A stretch of DNA of 18,895 bases, taken from DATGLE01 sp035294325 (lineage in GTDB: Bacteria; Chloroflexota; Ktedonobacteria; Ktedonobacterales; Ktedonobacteraceae). Both the position numbers and the translations under genes were made by a program. The number at the start of each line of letters is the position of its first letter. Positions within the stretch are counted from its first letter, which is position 1. The stretch is taken from positions 1 to 18,895 of the forward strand of contig DATGLE010000244.1 of assembly GCA_035294325.1 (NCBI GenBank). Direction: 5' to 3'. The notes under the pieces were generated by a model. It searched no databases. It had not been told where the DNA came from and saw only the letters and a list, made by a program, of their open reading frames with translations. Below, one piece after another: positions 7,132-14,447 of this stretch.

Positions 7132-7454
7132 GCAACCATACCTTCACGACCAGCATCAAAAAAGAAGTGAGCATCTTCGAGTGTTTCAGGGATAGAACCA
7201 AGATAGGCGTAGGCTTCGTCGAGGGAATGATTGAGGGAGGAGAGTGCACGTTCGCGTTTTTCGATGATTGCTGACTTCAACTGCTGGTAGTTATCCTGTC
7301 GCATGAGTTCCATGATCGTCTCCACTACGTCTCCTAGCGAGGAATCCAGCTCAACGGCGAGAGCTTTGAGTTCCTTGTGCTGCGTTGACGGTATCTGTAT
7401 TGACTTGCGGACGAGGTTCTCATGACGATAAACATCTGTATGTGCAACAGCCAT
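7128..7454 (-). CDS. Ribbon-helix-helix-type antitoxin partner of MazF
   Basis: A 108-residue protein immediately before, and overlapping by 4 bp, the mazF gene. Residues about 17-52 (KSIQIPSTQHKELKALAVEL and onward to TIMELM) look like a ribbon-helix-helix DNA-binding fold: a short beta strand and two helices. The C-terminal part (from about 60) is helical and acidic (SIPETLEDAHFFFD), as expected for a toxin-binding tail. AGGAGG lies 7 bases before ATG 7454. By family logic it neutralises the toxin and represses its own promoter at 7495-7523. The fold call is by pattern, while the pairing with MazF is well supported by the gene order. Confidence 0.85.
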   Translation of the reverse strand: MAVAHTDVYRHENLVRKSIQIPSTQHKELKALAVELDSSLGDVVETIMELMRQDNYQQLKSAIIEKRERALSSLNHSLDEAYAYLGSIPETLEDAHFFFDAGREGMVA

Positions 7455-7494
7455 GAAGATGCCTCCTAGTCAGAACACGACGCTATCTTTTTCA

Positions 7495-7523
7495 ATTGTA
7501 ACTGGCACCTTTGAAAAAGTCAA
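7495..7523 (-). promoter_or_regulatory. Sigma70-type promoter of the first toxin-antitoxin operon
   Basis: On the minus strand the -35 TTGACT (7518-7523) and -10 TACAAT (7495-7500) are separated by exactly 17 bp. The promoter is about 40 bp upstream of the antitoxin start. CAATTG just overlaps the -10 and might be part of an operator. Confidence 0.75.
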
Positions 7524-7733
7524 TAAACAGAAAGGCCGTTTGACAAGAAATTTGCGAAATTGAAATTTTCCAAAAAAGTAATACATGAGGCGGCGCCGGG
7601 TAAATGGTTTGTATGGCAAATATAGCAAAATTTGCATAAAATGTTTCACTGATGTGAGATTTCGATGTCTTACAGGCATAATTCTTATACAGGTGTTGTG
7701 TTTTTAGAGAGTGCCTGATGCCGGCGCCCACAC

Positions 7734-7965
7734 TTGCTCGCGCCTGCGGCGCTCGCCTTCTGAAGTTCCGTATTGTAAAAAATGCGCGAAGCGCATTTTT
7801 TACAATACGGAACTTCAGAGCATGTCCGACGCTCAGCATCCTCGCCTTCTCTATGGAGTCGGCGCGCGGCTCCGCCGCGCCGAAGATGGAGAGCGCCGCA
7901 GGCGCAAGCCAGCGCGGGTGTCGAAGATCAGACACTCTCTCATCTCTGGCGCGGCGGAGCCGCGC
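7734..7965. repeat. Dispersed modular hairpin repeat, copy 2 (composite with inverted modules)
   Basis: The order is A, palindrome, inverted B, inverted A, B. Inverted B at 7861-7882 and direct B at 7948-7965 (GGCGCGGCGGAGCCGCGC) are reverse complements. The A modules at 7734-7757 and 7888-7909 are likewise inverted. It reads as two repeat units placed head to head, one holding the giant palindrome. Confidence 0.8.
7759..7819. repeat. 61-bp perfect palindrome, 29-bp arms, GAA loop
   Basis: The arms 7759-7787 and 7791-7819 are exact reverse complements around the loop GAA (7788-7790). The central AAAAATGCGC, GAA and its complement are the same as in the palindrome at 813-867, and the outer 19 bases are a different sequence. 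Confidence 0.95.
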
Positions 7966-8045
7966 GGAAGGTCCGAGGAGAGTGTTAAGTAAAGAAAAGG
8001 CAGCATCTCCTTGCATCCCTGCATAAAAGAGAGGAACGAACAGGC

Positions 8046-9146
8046 ATGGCAGATCTACGACATGAGAAACTGGCAAAGGTGCTGGTCCATTACTCACTCA
8101 GCATCAAGCCTGGCGATAAATTGCTCATTGAGGGTGCGGATATCGCGGCGCCATTGATACGCGAGGTTTACCGTGAAGCGGTGCGCGCCGGCGCGCATGT
8201 TACCACCGATATCACGCTCCCTGGCCTGCGGGAAATCGAACTGCGCGAGAGCAGCGATGAGCAACTGACGCATGTTTCCGAACTCGATAAGTTCTGGACA
8301 GAATATTTCGATGCCACGCTCACCATCTGGTCTGAGCAGAATACGCGCGCGCTCAGCGGCATCGACCCGGAGCGCATTGCCAGGAGACGGGAGGCACGCG
8401 CCGGCCTCTTCAAGCGCGGGTTGGAGCGTATGGCAAAAGGCGAACACCGCTGGTGCGGCACCCTCTTCCCGACACATGCCTATGCACAGGACGCAGGCAT
8501 GTCGCTGAGCGACTATGAAAAATTTGTCTTCGACGCCGGAATGCTCGATCAGGAGGATCCGGTAGCGGCCTGGCGTAAGGTCCACCAGGAACAGCAGCGC
8601 ATCGCGGATTTCCTCGCGCAGCACGACGAAATCCATATCATCGCGCCCGATACCGACATCATCTATCATGTTGGAGGTCGCAAGTGGGTGAACTGCGCGG
8701 GAACGGAGAACTTTCCCGACGGCGAGGTTTTCACCGGCCCCATCGAGAACTCGGTCAACGGGTCGGTGCGCTTCAGCTATCCAGCCGTCTACGACGGTCA
8801 TCAGGTAGAGGATGTTCGGCTCACATTCCGCGAAGGCAAGGTTGTGGAGAACCAGGCCGGGCGCGGCCTGGATTTCCTTAACGCCATGCTCGATACCGAT
8901 GCCGGCGCTCGTTTTCTTGGCGAGGTCGCCTTTGGCCTCAACTACAATATCAAGGGTTTTACCGGAGAGACGCTTTTCGATGAGAAGATCGGCGGCACGA
9001 TGCACATGGCGCTGGGTGCATCCTTCCCGGAGACCGGCGCGGCCAATGAGTCCGGCATTCACTGGGATATGGTCTGCGATTTGCGCGAGGGCAAAGTCTA
9101 TGCCGATGGAGAGCTATGCTACGAGCATGGCAAATTTCTGATTTAA
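8046..9146 (+). CDS. M29 family aminopeptidase
   Basis: A 366-residue cytoplasmic metalloaminopeptidase of family M29 (aminopeptidase T / AmpS / PepS type), which removes N-terminal residues from peptides using two metal ions. The family length is about 360-410. Candidate metal ligands, by family knowledge, are Glu227 in NFPDGEVFTGP, Glu293 in LGEVAFGLNY, His320 in TMHMALG, His339 and Asp341 in SGIHWDM; Tyr300 may be the conserved tyrosine near the active site. The N-terminus (KLAKVLVHYSLSIKPGDKLLIEG) is typical. ATG 8046 has GAGAGG about 13 bases upstream and CAGG nearer. It appears to be a single gene, flanked upstream by the repeat-filled gap. Confidence 0.95.
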   Translation: MADLRHEKLAKVLVHYSLSIKPGDKLLIEGADIAAPLIREVYREAVRAGAHVTTDITLPGLREIELRESSDEQLTHVSELDKFWTEYFDATLTIWSEQNTRALSGIDPERIARRREARAGLFKRGLERMAKGEHRWCGTLFPTHAYAQDAGMSLSDYEKFVFDAGMLDQEDPVAAWRKVHQEQQRIADFLAQHDEIHIIAPDTDIIYHVGGRKWVNCAGTENFPDGEVFTGPIENSVNGSVRFSYPAVYDGHQVEDVRLTFREGKVVENQAGRGLDFLNAMLDTDAGARFLGEVAFGLNYNIKGFTGETLFDEKIGGTMHMALGASFPETGAANESGIHWDMVCDLREGKVYADGELCYEHGKFLI

Positions 9147-9230
9147 CATTTCTCTAGAGGTTATTGGATGAATCGTGCGCAGTTCTACGATAACGAGGTT
9201 TATCGATCACCATCGGGAATGTCACTCTGA

Positions 9231-9317
9231 GCGCTCAGAGGCTCTGCCCTGAGGAACGAAGGGATGACAGGCTCTAGCGCTCAGAGGCTCTGCTCTGAGG
9301 AACGAAGGGATGACAGG
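9231..9317. repeat. Two 41-bp direct repeats
   Basis: Copy 1 (9231-9271) and copy 2 (9277-9317) start GCGCTCAGAGGCTCTG and end GGAACGAAGGGATGACAGG. They differ at one base (CCCTG against CTCTG) and are spaced 46 bp. CTCTGAGCGCTCAGAG (9225-9240) is itself a perfect palindrome. Copy 2 overlaps the last 12 codons of the Nudix gene. The words GATGACA and CTGAG resemble those of the inverted repeat at 11796-11866. Confidence 0.9.
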
Positions 9318-10117
9318 GATCTCATGATTTCCTCGAACCAGCCGTCGCCGAACTTCCAGCCGCCATAGAGCAGGAGATTCGCCTCGCCCGTCGTTGAGAT
9401 ATTGCCATGCTGCGCCAGTACGAACCCGCGCAGGCTCTCGCCGCTCACGGGCAGAGTGTGCAACTGCACGATCTCATCGTCTTCAGGTGTGCGTTGATGC
9501 AGTACGTCATCCAGCGGGATGCGCAGGCGCGTGACGAAGCAGAATTCCGCGTGCGGCAGCGCCAGGTCGTAGACGAGGCCCAGGCAATACTGTTCGCGTA
9601 TATCCACTGTCTGGATGCCCGTCTCCTCACGGATCTCGCGTCGCATCGCGCCGAACGCATCGGGGCGCGCACCCATATCGCGATCACGCTCGAAGAAGCC
9701 GCCGATGACGTGGTAGCGCCCGGCATAGGCGCTCGTTTCGGGCCGTCTTTCCAGCAGGATGAAGCCATCGCTGGTCTCGATCACAGAGCAGACCGCCAGC
9801 GCATTGCCCAGTTCCCGGCGCTCGTGAATCTGGGCGAACTCTGGCATGCGCGTCGCGACGTATTCCTTGTAGCCGGTAGCGCCCGCGAGAACGCACAGCG
9901 TGCCATCAGCCCGCACGCCGGCATCGACGAAGCGAAAGAGAGCGCCGTCGAACAGTCGCGCTCCATGCTCGCGCGCAAACGCCAGCCTCTCCTGCCATAC
10001 GCGATCCATCCAATTCCGAATCTGCGGCGTCGTAGGCATGCGCAGGGAAGGATCGTAGTCGATCACAAGCTGATCGGGGCGATAGAGGCCGCGCGCCAGT
10101 ATCTCAAATTCGATCAT
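9281..10117 (-). CDS. Nudix hydrolase
   Basis: A 278-residue protein with a C-terminal-half Nudix domain, the fold that cleaves nucleoside diphosphates linked to another group. The Nudix helix REIREETGI is at 160-168. The GG of the loop (139-140, in YHVIGGFFE) lies further upstream than in the standard G-x5-E-x7-REUxEExGU pattern, so there is an insertion of several residues and the usual first Glu is replaced. The 100-residue N-terminal part (IRNWMDRVWQERLAFAREHG, LFDGALFRFVD) is not assigned. It starts 15 bp after guaA, so it is probably co-transcribed. The last 12 residues (SLSSLRSSEQSL) are encoded by a dispersed repeat copy, so the native C-terminus may have been replaced. The substrate is unknown. 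Confidence 0.88.
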   Translation of the reverse strand: MIEFEILARGLYRPDQLVIDYDPSLRMPTTPQIRNWMDRVWQERLAFAREHGARLFDGALFRFVDAGVRADGTLCVLAGATGYKEYVATRMPEFAQIHERRELGNALAVCSVIETSDGFILLERRPETSAYAGRYHVIGGFFERDRDMGARPDAFGAMRREIREETGIQTVDIREQYCLGLVYDLALPHAEFCFVTRLRIPLDDVLHQRTPEDDEIVQLHTLPVSGESLRGFVLAQHGNISTTGEANLLLYGGWKFGDGWFEEIMRSLSSLRSSEQSL

Positions 10118-10132
10118 CGGAGATGCCCCGCG

Positions 10133-11767
10133 CTACTCCCACTCGATAGTGGCCGGAGGCTTCGAAGTAATGTCATAGACGACGCGGTTGATCGCGGGTA
10201 CCTCATTGACCAGGCGGTGAGCGATGCGCGCCAGCAGATCGGGCGAGAGGCGCGCCCAGTCCGCCGTCATGAAATCGCCGCTTGTCACTGCGCGCACGGC
10301 CACCACATTCGCATAGGTGCGCCCATCACCCATCACTCCTACGCTGCGCAGCGGCGTCAGCACGGCGAACGCCTGCCCCAGTTCGCGATAGATCCCGGCG
10401 CGGCGAATTTCATCGATAACGATTTTATCGGCGGCGCGCAGCGTCTCCAGGCGCTGCTCATCGACAGCGCCGATGATGCGAATCGCCAGGCCGGGTCCGG
10501 GGAAGGGATGGCGCCACACCCATTCTTCGGGCAAACCCAGGGAGATGCCAATCTCGCGTACCTCATCCTTGAAGAGCATGCGCAGCGGTTCCACCAGCTT
10601 GAGCGACATCTCTTCGGGAAGACCGCCGACGTTGTGGTGCGTCTTGATGCGTGTCGCCGTCGAGGCCGTATCGTGGCTGGTGCTCTCGATCACGTCGGGA
10701 TAGAGCGTGCCCTGCGCCAGAAAGGTGATCGGGCCTTGCTCTCGCTCCAGCCGCGCCGCCTCCTCCTCAAAGACGCGGATAAACTCCTCGCCGATGATCT
10801 TGCGCTTCTGCTCGGGATCGACCACACCGGCCAGGCGGCTCAGAAAGCGCTGCTGTGCATCGACCACGACCAGTGGAATGTGCAGGTAGCTGCTGAAGGT
10901 CTCAACAACCTGTTCGCGCTCGCCGGCGCGCAGCAGGCCGGTATCGACGAAGACGCAGGTCAACTGATCGCCGACGGCGCGATGCACCAGCAGAGCGGCC
11001 ACCGCCGAATCGACGCCGCCGGAGAGTCCACAGATGATCCGCTCGCCGCCGACGCGCTGGCGAACCTGCGTCACGGCCTCCTCGATGGCCGAGCCGGGCG
11101 TCCAGGAGGGTTCACAGCCGCAGATGCGAAAGAGGAAGTTGCTGATGATGGCCTTGCCCTGTGGAGTGTGCGTCACTTCGGGGTGAAATTGCAGGCCCAC
11201 CAGACCCTCAGGGCTGGCAATGGCGGCGACAGGATTGCTCTCGCTGCGAGCCAGCAGGCTGAAACCCGGCGGGAGTTCATCGACGCTATCGCCGTGGCTC
11301 ATCCAGACCGGCAGGCACAGGGCAGGCGCGCCCGCACTCTCCCCCTGCGGGGAGGTGTTGATACCCTCGAAGATGCGATAGAGCCGCTCATCGCGGGCGA
11401 CGGCGGCCGGCACCTCGATGGTGGCCGGGCCATACTCGCGCGACCCCTGAGCGGGCGCGACGTGTCCGCCGAGTTGCAGGGCCAGCAACTGCATCCCGTA
11501 GCAGATGCCCAGTACTGGCAAGCCGCTGCGCAGGATCGCCGGATCGCAGGCAGGCGCATGCTCGTCGTAGACGCTGGCCGGGCCGCCGGAGAGAATGAAG
11601 CCCTTGATGTCGAGATGTTGATTCTCTCGCAACTGCGCCAGCGTCGCGCTCGCGGGCACAAGCTCACTATAGACATGACACTCGCGCACGCGCCGCGTAA
11701 TGAGGCGGCTGTACTGTGAACCAAAATCGAGAACGATGATCGCCTGCCGGCGCTCCTGGGAATGCAT
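10133..11767 (-). CDS. guaA: GMP synthase (glutamine-hydrolysing)
   Basis: This enzyme makes GMP from XMP, ATP and glutamine, the last step of guanine nucleotide synthesis. From ATG 11767 it has 544 residues, slightly above the usual 510-530. The glutaminase half starts IIVLDFGSQYSRLITRR, with Cys89 in GICYGMQLLA and His195/Glu197 in QFHPEVTHT. The ATP pyrophosphatase half has the P-loop LSGGVDSAV (248-256). The dimerisation end has PFPGPGLAIRIIG and finishes YDITSKPPATIEWE, the standard C-terminus. A short insertion near residues 134-155 explains the extra length. The frame is open upstream to 11836, but those codons run through an inverted repeat; AAGGAGA lies about 13 bases before ATG 11767. 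A Nudix gene follows 15 bp downstream. Confidence 0.98.
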   Translation of the reverse strand: MHSQERRQAIIVLDFGSQYSRLITRRVRECHVYSELVPASATLAQLRENQHLDIKGFILSGGPASVYDEHAPACDPAILRSGLPVLGICYGMQLLALQLGGHVAPAQGSREYGPATIEVPAAVARDERLYRIFEGINTSPQGESAGAPALCLPVWMSHGDSVDELPPGFSLLARSESNPVAAIASPEGLVGLQFHPEVTHTPQGKAIISNFLFRICGCEPSWTPGSAIEEAVTQVRQRVGGERIICGLSGGVDSAVAALLVHRAVGDQLTCVFVDTGLLRAGEREQVVETFSSYLHIPLVVVDAQQRFLSRLAGVVDPEQKRKIIGEEFIRVFEEEAARLEREQGPITFLAQGTLYPDVIESTSHDTASTATRIKTHHNVGGLPEEMSLKLVEPLRMLFKDEVREIGISLGLPEEWVWRHPFPGPGLAIRIIGAVDEQRLETLRAADKIVIDEIRRAGIYRELGQAFAVLTPLRSVGVMGDGRTYANVVAVRAVTSGDFMTADWARLSPDLLARIAHRLVNEVPAINRVVYDITSKPPATIEWE

Positions 11768-11795
11768 AGGTGTGATTATTTCTCCTTGATCGGTT

Positions 11796-11866
11796 ATGTC
11801 ATCCTGAGCGGCGGCGAAGGATCTCCATCCTGCCATCAGATCCTTCGCTGCCGCTCAGAATGACAT
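11796..11866. repeat. 29-bp inverted repeat between the reductase gene and guaA
   Basis: Arms 11796-11824 and 11838-11866 match at 27 of 29 positions (loop 13 bases), and both mismatches still allow G-U pairs. The arm starts ATGTCATCCTGAGCGGC and ends GCGAAGGATCT. It lies after the reductase gene and upstream of guaA on the minus strand, so it would fold in the guaA 5' region or end the upstream transcript. There is no U-tract. Confidence 0.85.
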
Positions 11867-11937
11867 GACAACGCTCTACCTTACCGATGCTGGTTGTTAT
11901 ACCTCGTCATCGCATAGCCATAATGCTTATAAATTAC

Positions 11938-12702
11938 TCAAATACGCGCTGGCCCGCCGGCCACGTAAATAATCTGACCTGTAACGTAGCTCGCCTCCTC
12001 GGAACAGAGGAAGCAGATGACGTTGGCGACATCGCGCGGCTGCCCGACGCGCCTCACGGGGATACGCTTCGCGGCCTCCTCCATCACCTGCTGCGGATCA
12101 AGGCCCTGGCGGCGCGCCGTGGCGCGCGTCATCTCGGTATCGATAAAGCCGGGCGCGACAGCGTTGACGGTTATACCGAACTGGCCCAGTTCAATAGACA
12201 GGGTGCGCGTGAAGCCCTGCAAGCCAGCTTTGGCCGATGAATAATTCGCCTGGCCGCGATTGCCCAGGGCGGAAGTCGAAGAGAGCGAGACAATACGTCC
12301 ATAGCCCTGCTTCACCATGTACGCCTGGGCCGCGCGGCTGCACAGGAACGCGCCTTTCAGATGGACATTCATCACCGTATCCCAATCATCCTCCGTCATC
12401 TTGAAGAGCAGATTGTCGCGTATGACGCCCGCATTGTTGACCAGAATATCCAGGCGCCCGAAACGGCCCGCCGTTTTGTCTATTGCGTCCTGCACCATCG
12501 CGCTATCGGCCACGTTGCATGGCGTCACCAGCGCCTCGGAGCCAAGACGATCAATCTCGGCAGCCACCTGCTGGCAGCCTTCGCTATCGATATCCGCGAG
12601 AGCGACGCGGGCGCCCTCCTCCGCCATACGCAGCGCGGTAGCGGCACCGATGCCCCTGCCGGCCCCGGTAACAAAGGCCACTCGTCCTTCAAGTCGTCCC
12701 AT
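11938..12702 (-). CDS. Short-chain dehydrogenase/reductase (FabG-like 3-oxoacyl-ACP reductase)
   Basis: A 254-residue NAD(P)H-dependent oxidoreductase of the classical SDR family. The cofactor motif TGAGRGIG is at 12-19, NNAG at 89-92, and the catalytic set is Ser141, Tyr154 and Lys158 in YSSAK. The overall match (VTGAGRGIGAATALRMAEEG, FITVNAVAPGFIDTEMT-type loop, SYVTGQ) is that of FabG, which reduces 3-oxoacyl-ACP in fatty acid synthesis or acetoacetyl-CoA in polyester synthesis. The C-terminal motif that is normally VDGG or VNGG reads VAGGPARI here. AAAGGA lies before ATG 12702. No other fatty acid gene is near, so the exact substrate is open. Confidence 0.9.
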   Translation of the reverse strand: MGRLEGRVAFVTGAGRGIGAATALRMAEEGARVALADIDSEGCQQVAAEIDRLGSEALVTPCNVADSAMVQDAIDKTAGRFGRLDILVNNAGVIRDNLLFKMTEDDWDTVMNVHLKGAFLCSRAAQAYMVKQGYGRIVSLSSTSALGNRGQANYSSAKAGLQGFTRTLSIELGQFGITVNAVAPGFIDTEMTRATARRQGLDPQQVMEEAAKRIPVRRVGQPRDVANVICFLCSEEASYVTGQIIYVAGGPARI

Positions 12703-12806
12703 ATGGTTTCCTTTCTACATCGAAAATAGACCCGGCCTGCTTTGTCAATAACGAATGATTGAGTATATCACAACGCCGGAACAGCCGGGACGACGAGCGG
12801 CAAAAG

Positions 12807-13130
12807 CTAGTAGCGCGGCGCTTCAATGCAGGTCACGCCCTCGTCGCCAACCTGAGCGCTATGGCGCACACCTGCCGGGAGGATCATACAATCGCCGGGC
12901 GCGAGATCTACAGCCTGCGCCCTGCCCGACTCGTCGCGTTGATCAGGAAGCACAAAACGAATGGAGCCGCGCACGCAATAGAGAACCTTTTCATAGCTAT
13001 GGCTATGCACAGCGTAAGTATCGCCGGGTCCGTTCGACCATGAGTGGGGGGATAGTCCTTGCTGCTGCATGCGCTGGCGCAATGCCTGCTCCTGTGGCGG
13101 CGTGGACTCCTGCCAGCGAATAACCTGCAT
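12807..13130 (-). CDS. Small cupin domain protein
   Basis: A 107-residue single-domain cupin. The first motif is HSHSYEKVLYCVRG, giving metal ligands His42, His44 and Glu47. The second is GDCMILPAGVRHSAQ with His90. Such small cupins bind a metal and act as dioxygenases, isomerases or sensors; the substrate is not predictable here. I chose ATG 13130 because GAGGAGG lies 9 bases upstream and the start MQVIRWQE fits the cupin. The frame is open to 13184, but the 18 extra residues (rich in Lys/Arg) are unlikely to be translated. It lies 104 bp upstream of the FabG-like gene on the same strand. Confidence 0.85.
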   Translation of the reverse strand: MQVIRWQESTPPQEQALRQRMQQQGLSPHSWSNGPGDTYAVHSHSYEKVLYCVRGSIRFVLPDQRDESGRAQAVDLAPGDCMILPAGVRHSAQVGDEGVTCIEAPRY

Positions 13131-13190
13131 ACTTTTAACCTCCTCGCTCGCTTTCTTTTTAAAGCGCGCCTGTTTTCCCAGCACCTATGC

Positions 13191-13247
13191 TTGCTCGCGC
13201 CTGCGGCTCTCGCCGGATAGATGAGGTTGTGTGGCGGAGCCATGCGG
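13191..13247 (+). repeat. Dispersed modular hairpin repeat, copy 3 (decayed)
   Basis: Module A at 13191-13214 differs from the others by GGCTCT for GGCGCT, which breaks its stem. A worn module B (GTGGCGGAGCCATGCGG, 13231-13247) follows 16 bases later. No giant palindrome lies between them. The copy sits in the divergent gap between the cupin and the zinc-ribbon gene. Confidence 0.6.
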
Positions 13248-13330
13248 CTGCCCGGTGAGAGAAGACAAGGACACAAAGAATCAGAGACATTCTTAAATAT
13301 AAGTATACTGCCATCAAGGGACGGCTGCTA

Positions 13331-13360
13331 TTGCGATCAACAGCAATCAGGCAGTACAAT
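13331..13360 (+). promoter_or_regulatory. Candidate promoter of the zinc-ribbon gene
   Basis: TTGCGA (13331-13336) and TACAAT (13355-13360) are 18 bp apart and about 50 bp upstream of the gene start. The -35 is imperfect, so the call is moderate. Confidence 0.45.
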
Positions 13361-13412
13361 AAGGACAGATCCCATCGCTGTCGTATGCTCAGAAAGGAGG
13401 AATCGTCTGCCC

Positions 13413-14126
13413 ATGAGCGCGACACAGGTGGCCGCTGCACTTTTCCGGTTGCAGCAGCTCGACCTCGAACTGGATCGCTTGAAAGCCGAACAGCAAGCGA
13501 TCTCGAACTCTCTTCAAGGTAGCGCCAGATTACAAAAACTACGTTCAGAGTATCACACCGCACAGCAACAACTACAAGCAGGTTTACAGACGCAGAAAGA
13601 GGCAGAATGGACGCTTGAAGATCTGAATCGTCGTCTCAAGGCACAGGAGCAGCGCCTCTATAGTGGCACAGTGGTCAACGCAAAGGAACTTCAATCGCTG
13701 CAACAGGAAGTGCAGCGGCTGCGAGCGCAGCAGAGCCGCCAGGAAGATATCGTCCTGGAAGTGATCGATGCAACGGAGGCACTGCAAGAGATGGAGAAGC
13801 GCAAACTGGAAGCGCTCAAGCAAGAAGAGGAAGCCTGGCAGCAAGAGAGCGCCACACTGCTTACCCGTCACAGCAGCCTGGAAACGCAGCGGCAGGAACT
13901 TCAGGCCAGGCGCGATCAACTGGCGGGAGGCATCGCGGAAGACCTGCTTGCTCGTTACGAAAAGATGAGACGCACGAAGCAGGGCCGGGCTGTTTCTAAA
14001 GTGGAGCAGAGTTCATGTCAATGGTGCCGCGTGATTCTGTCTCCCAGTGAACTGCAACATGTGCGCATCAGCGCGGAACTGCAAACATGCACGAACTGTG
14101 GCCGCATCCTGTACTATGATCGCTGA
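13413..14126 (+). CDS. C4-type zinc-ribbon coiled-coil protein
   Basis: A 237-residue protein of the family with a C-terminal C4 zinc ribbon (zf-RING_7 / DUF164-like). Residues about 7-185 are a long charged, Gln/Glu/Leu-rich helix pattern expected to form a two-stranded coiled coil. The ribbon cysteines are Cys202, Cys205 (CQWC) and Cys226, Cys229 (CTNC), and the tail ILYYDR is characteristic. Members have been linked to nucleic acid binding or envelope processes in different bacteria, so the role here is open. The start at ATG 13413 has AAAGGAGG 12 bases before it; upstream in-frame codons to 13221 look like non-coding repeat DNA. It is a single gene with its own promoter. Confidence 0.9.
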   Translation: MSATQVAAALFRLQQLDLELDRLKAEQQAISNSLQGSARLQKLRSEYHTAQQQLQAGLQTQKEAEWTLEDLNRRLKAQEQRLYSGTVVNAKELQSLQQEVQRLRAQQSRQEDIVLEVIDATEALQEMEKRKLEALKQEEEAWQQESATLLTRHSSLETQRQELQARRDQLAGGIAEDLLARYEKMRRTKQGRAVSKVEQSSCQWCRVILSPSELQHVRISAELQTCTNCGRILYYDR

Positions 14127-14199
14127 AGTGATTAACGTTTTTCTTCTCAGATGGGGCAAAGAAGCGCAGCGATAACAAAGAAGTTTTCTACTGTCAGCG

Positions 14200-14229
14200 T
14201 TGACAAACTCTTGCCTCTTCTTGTATCCT
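14200..14229 (+). promoter_or_regulatory. Promoter of the rsgA leader
   Basis: TTGACA (14200-14205, consensus) and TATCCT (14224-14229) are 18 bp apart. It is upstream of the small ORF and about 290 bp upstream of rsgA. TATGCT at 14231 and 14241 could offer alternative -10 boxes. Confidence 0.6.
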
Positions 14230-14293
14230 TTATGCTAAGGTATGCTGTTTTTTTCAAATCCTGGCCTCGCCAGTTTTAAGGAGGTGCAGACTT

Positions 14294-14416
14294 ATGATAA
14301 AGCACATCTACGTGGCAACTGTGCTTGTATGCACCTTGTCTACCCGGCACGGGGGTTATGAGCCGACGCTACCTGGCCGGTATCCTTTCGCAAGCATGCT
14401 GATACCTGGCAGGTAA
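14294..14416 (+). CDS. Small ORF (40 codons) in the rsgA leader
   Basis: An ATG at 14294 follows AAGGAGGTG at a near-ideal distance (7 bases) and opens 40 codons to TAA 14416. The peptide starts MIKHIYVATVLVCTLS, which looks hydrophobic, and ends ASMLIPGR. No family is recognised. It lies after a possible promoter (14200-14229) and before rsgA. Its last codons lie in an imperfect 14-bp stem (14371-14384 with 14401-14414). It may be a leader peptide, or a chance frame behind a strong ribosome binding site. Confidence 0.45.
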   Translation: MIKHIYVATVLVCTLSTRHGGYEPTLPGRYPFASMLIPGR

Positions 14417-14447
14417 ACGTCATCTCGCACGAGAGAGCGCACGCTCA

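Larger units (their letters stand above)
7524..8045. other. Gene-free, repeat-filled gap before the aminopeptidase
   Basis: Frames here run through hairpins and do not resemble proteins. From 7524 to 7700 the DNA is AT-rich and featureless. From 7708 to 7980 it is almost wholly built of repeat modules: AGAGAGTGCCTGA (7707-7719), module A (7734-7757), a giant palindrome (7759-7819), inverted B (7861-7882), inverted A (7888-7909), TCAGACACTCTCT (7929-7941, the inverse of the first word) and B (7948-7965). No clear aminopeptidase promoter was found. Confidence 0.6.

Noticed and set aside
7492..8097. A 201-codon minus-strand frame across the repeat-filled gap
   Set aside because: It runs through palindromes and repeat modules, then into the promoter of the toxin-antitoxin operon, and resembles no protein.
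9225..9317. Possible CRISPR array
   Set aside because: There are only two direct repeats, a 5-bp spacer and overlap with a gene end, so it is a tandem dispersed repeat.
9407..11719. A 770-codon open frame on the plus strand
   Set aside because: It is antisense to guaA and the Nudix gene, which have complete family signatures. It shows no domain of its own and arises from GC-rich codon bias.
11768..11836. N-terminal extension of GuaA
   Set aside because: It would be encoded by the left arm of an inverted repeat, and the family start fits ATG 11767.
13221..13412. N-terminal extension of the zinc-ribbon protein
   Set aside because: The extra codons overlap a decayed repeat and a promoter candidate, while a good ribosome binding site precedes ATG 13413.
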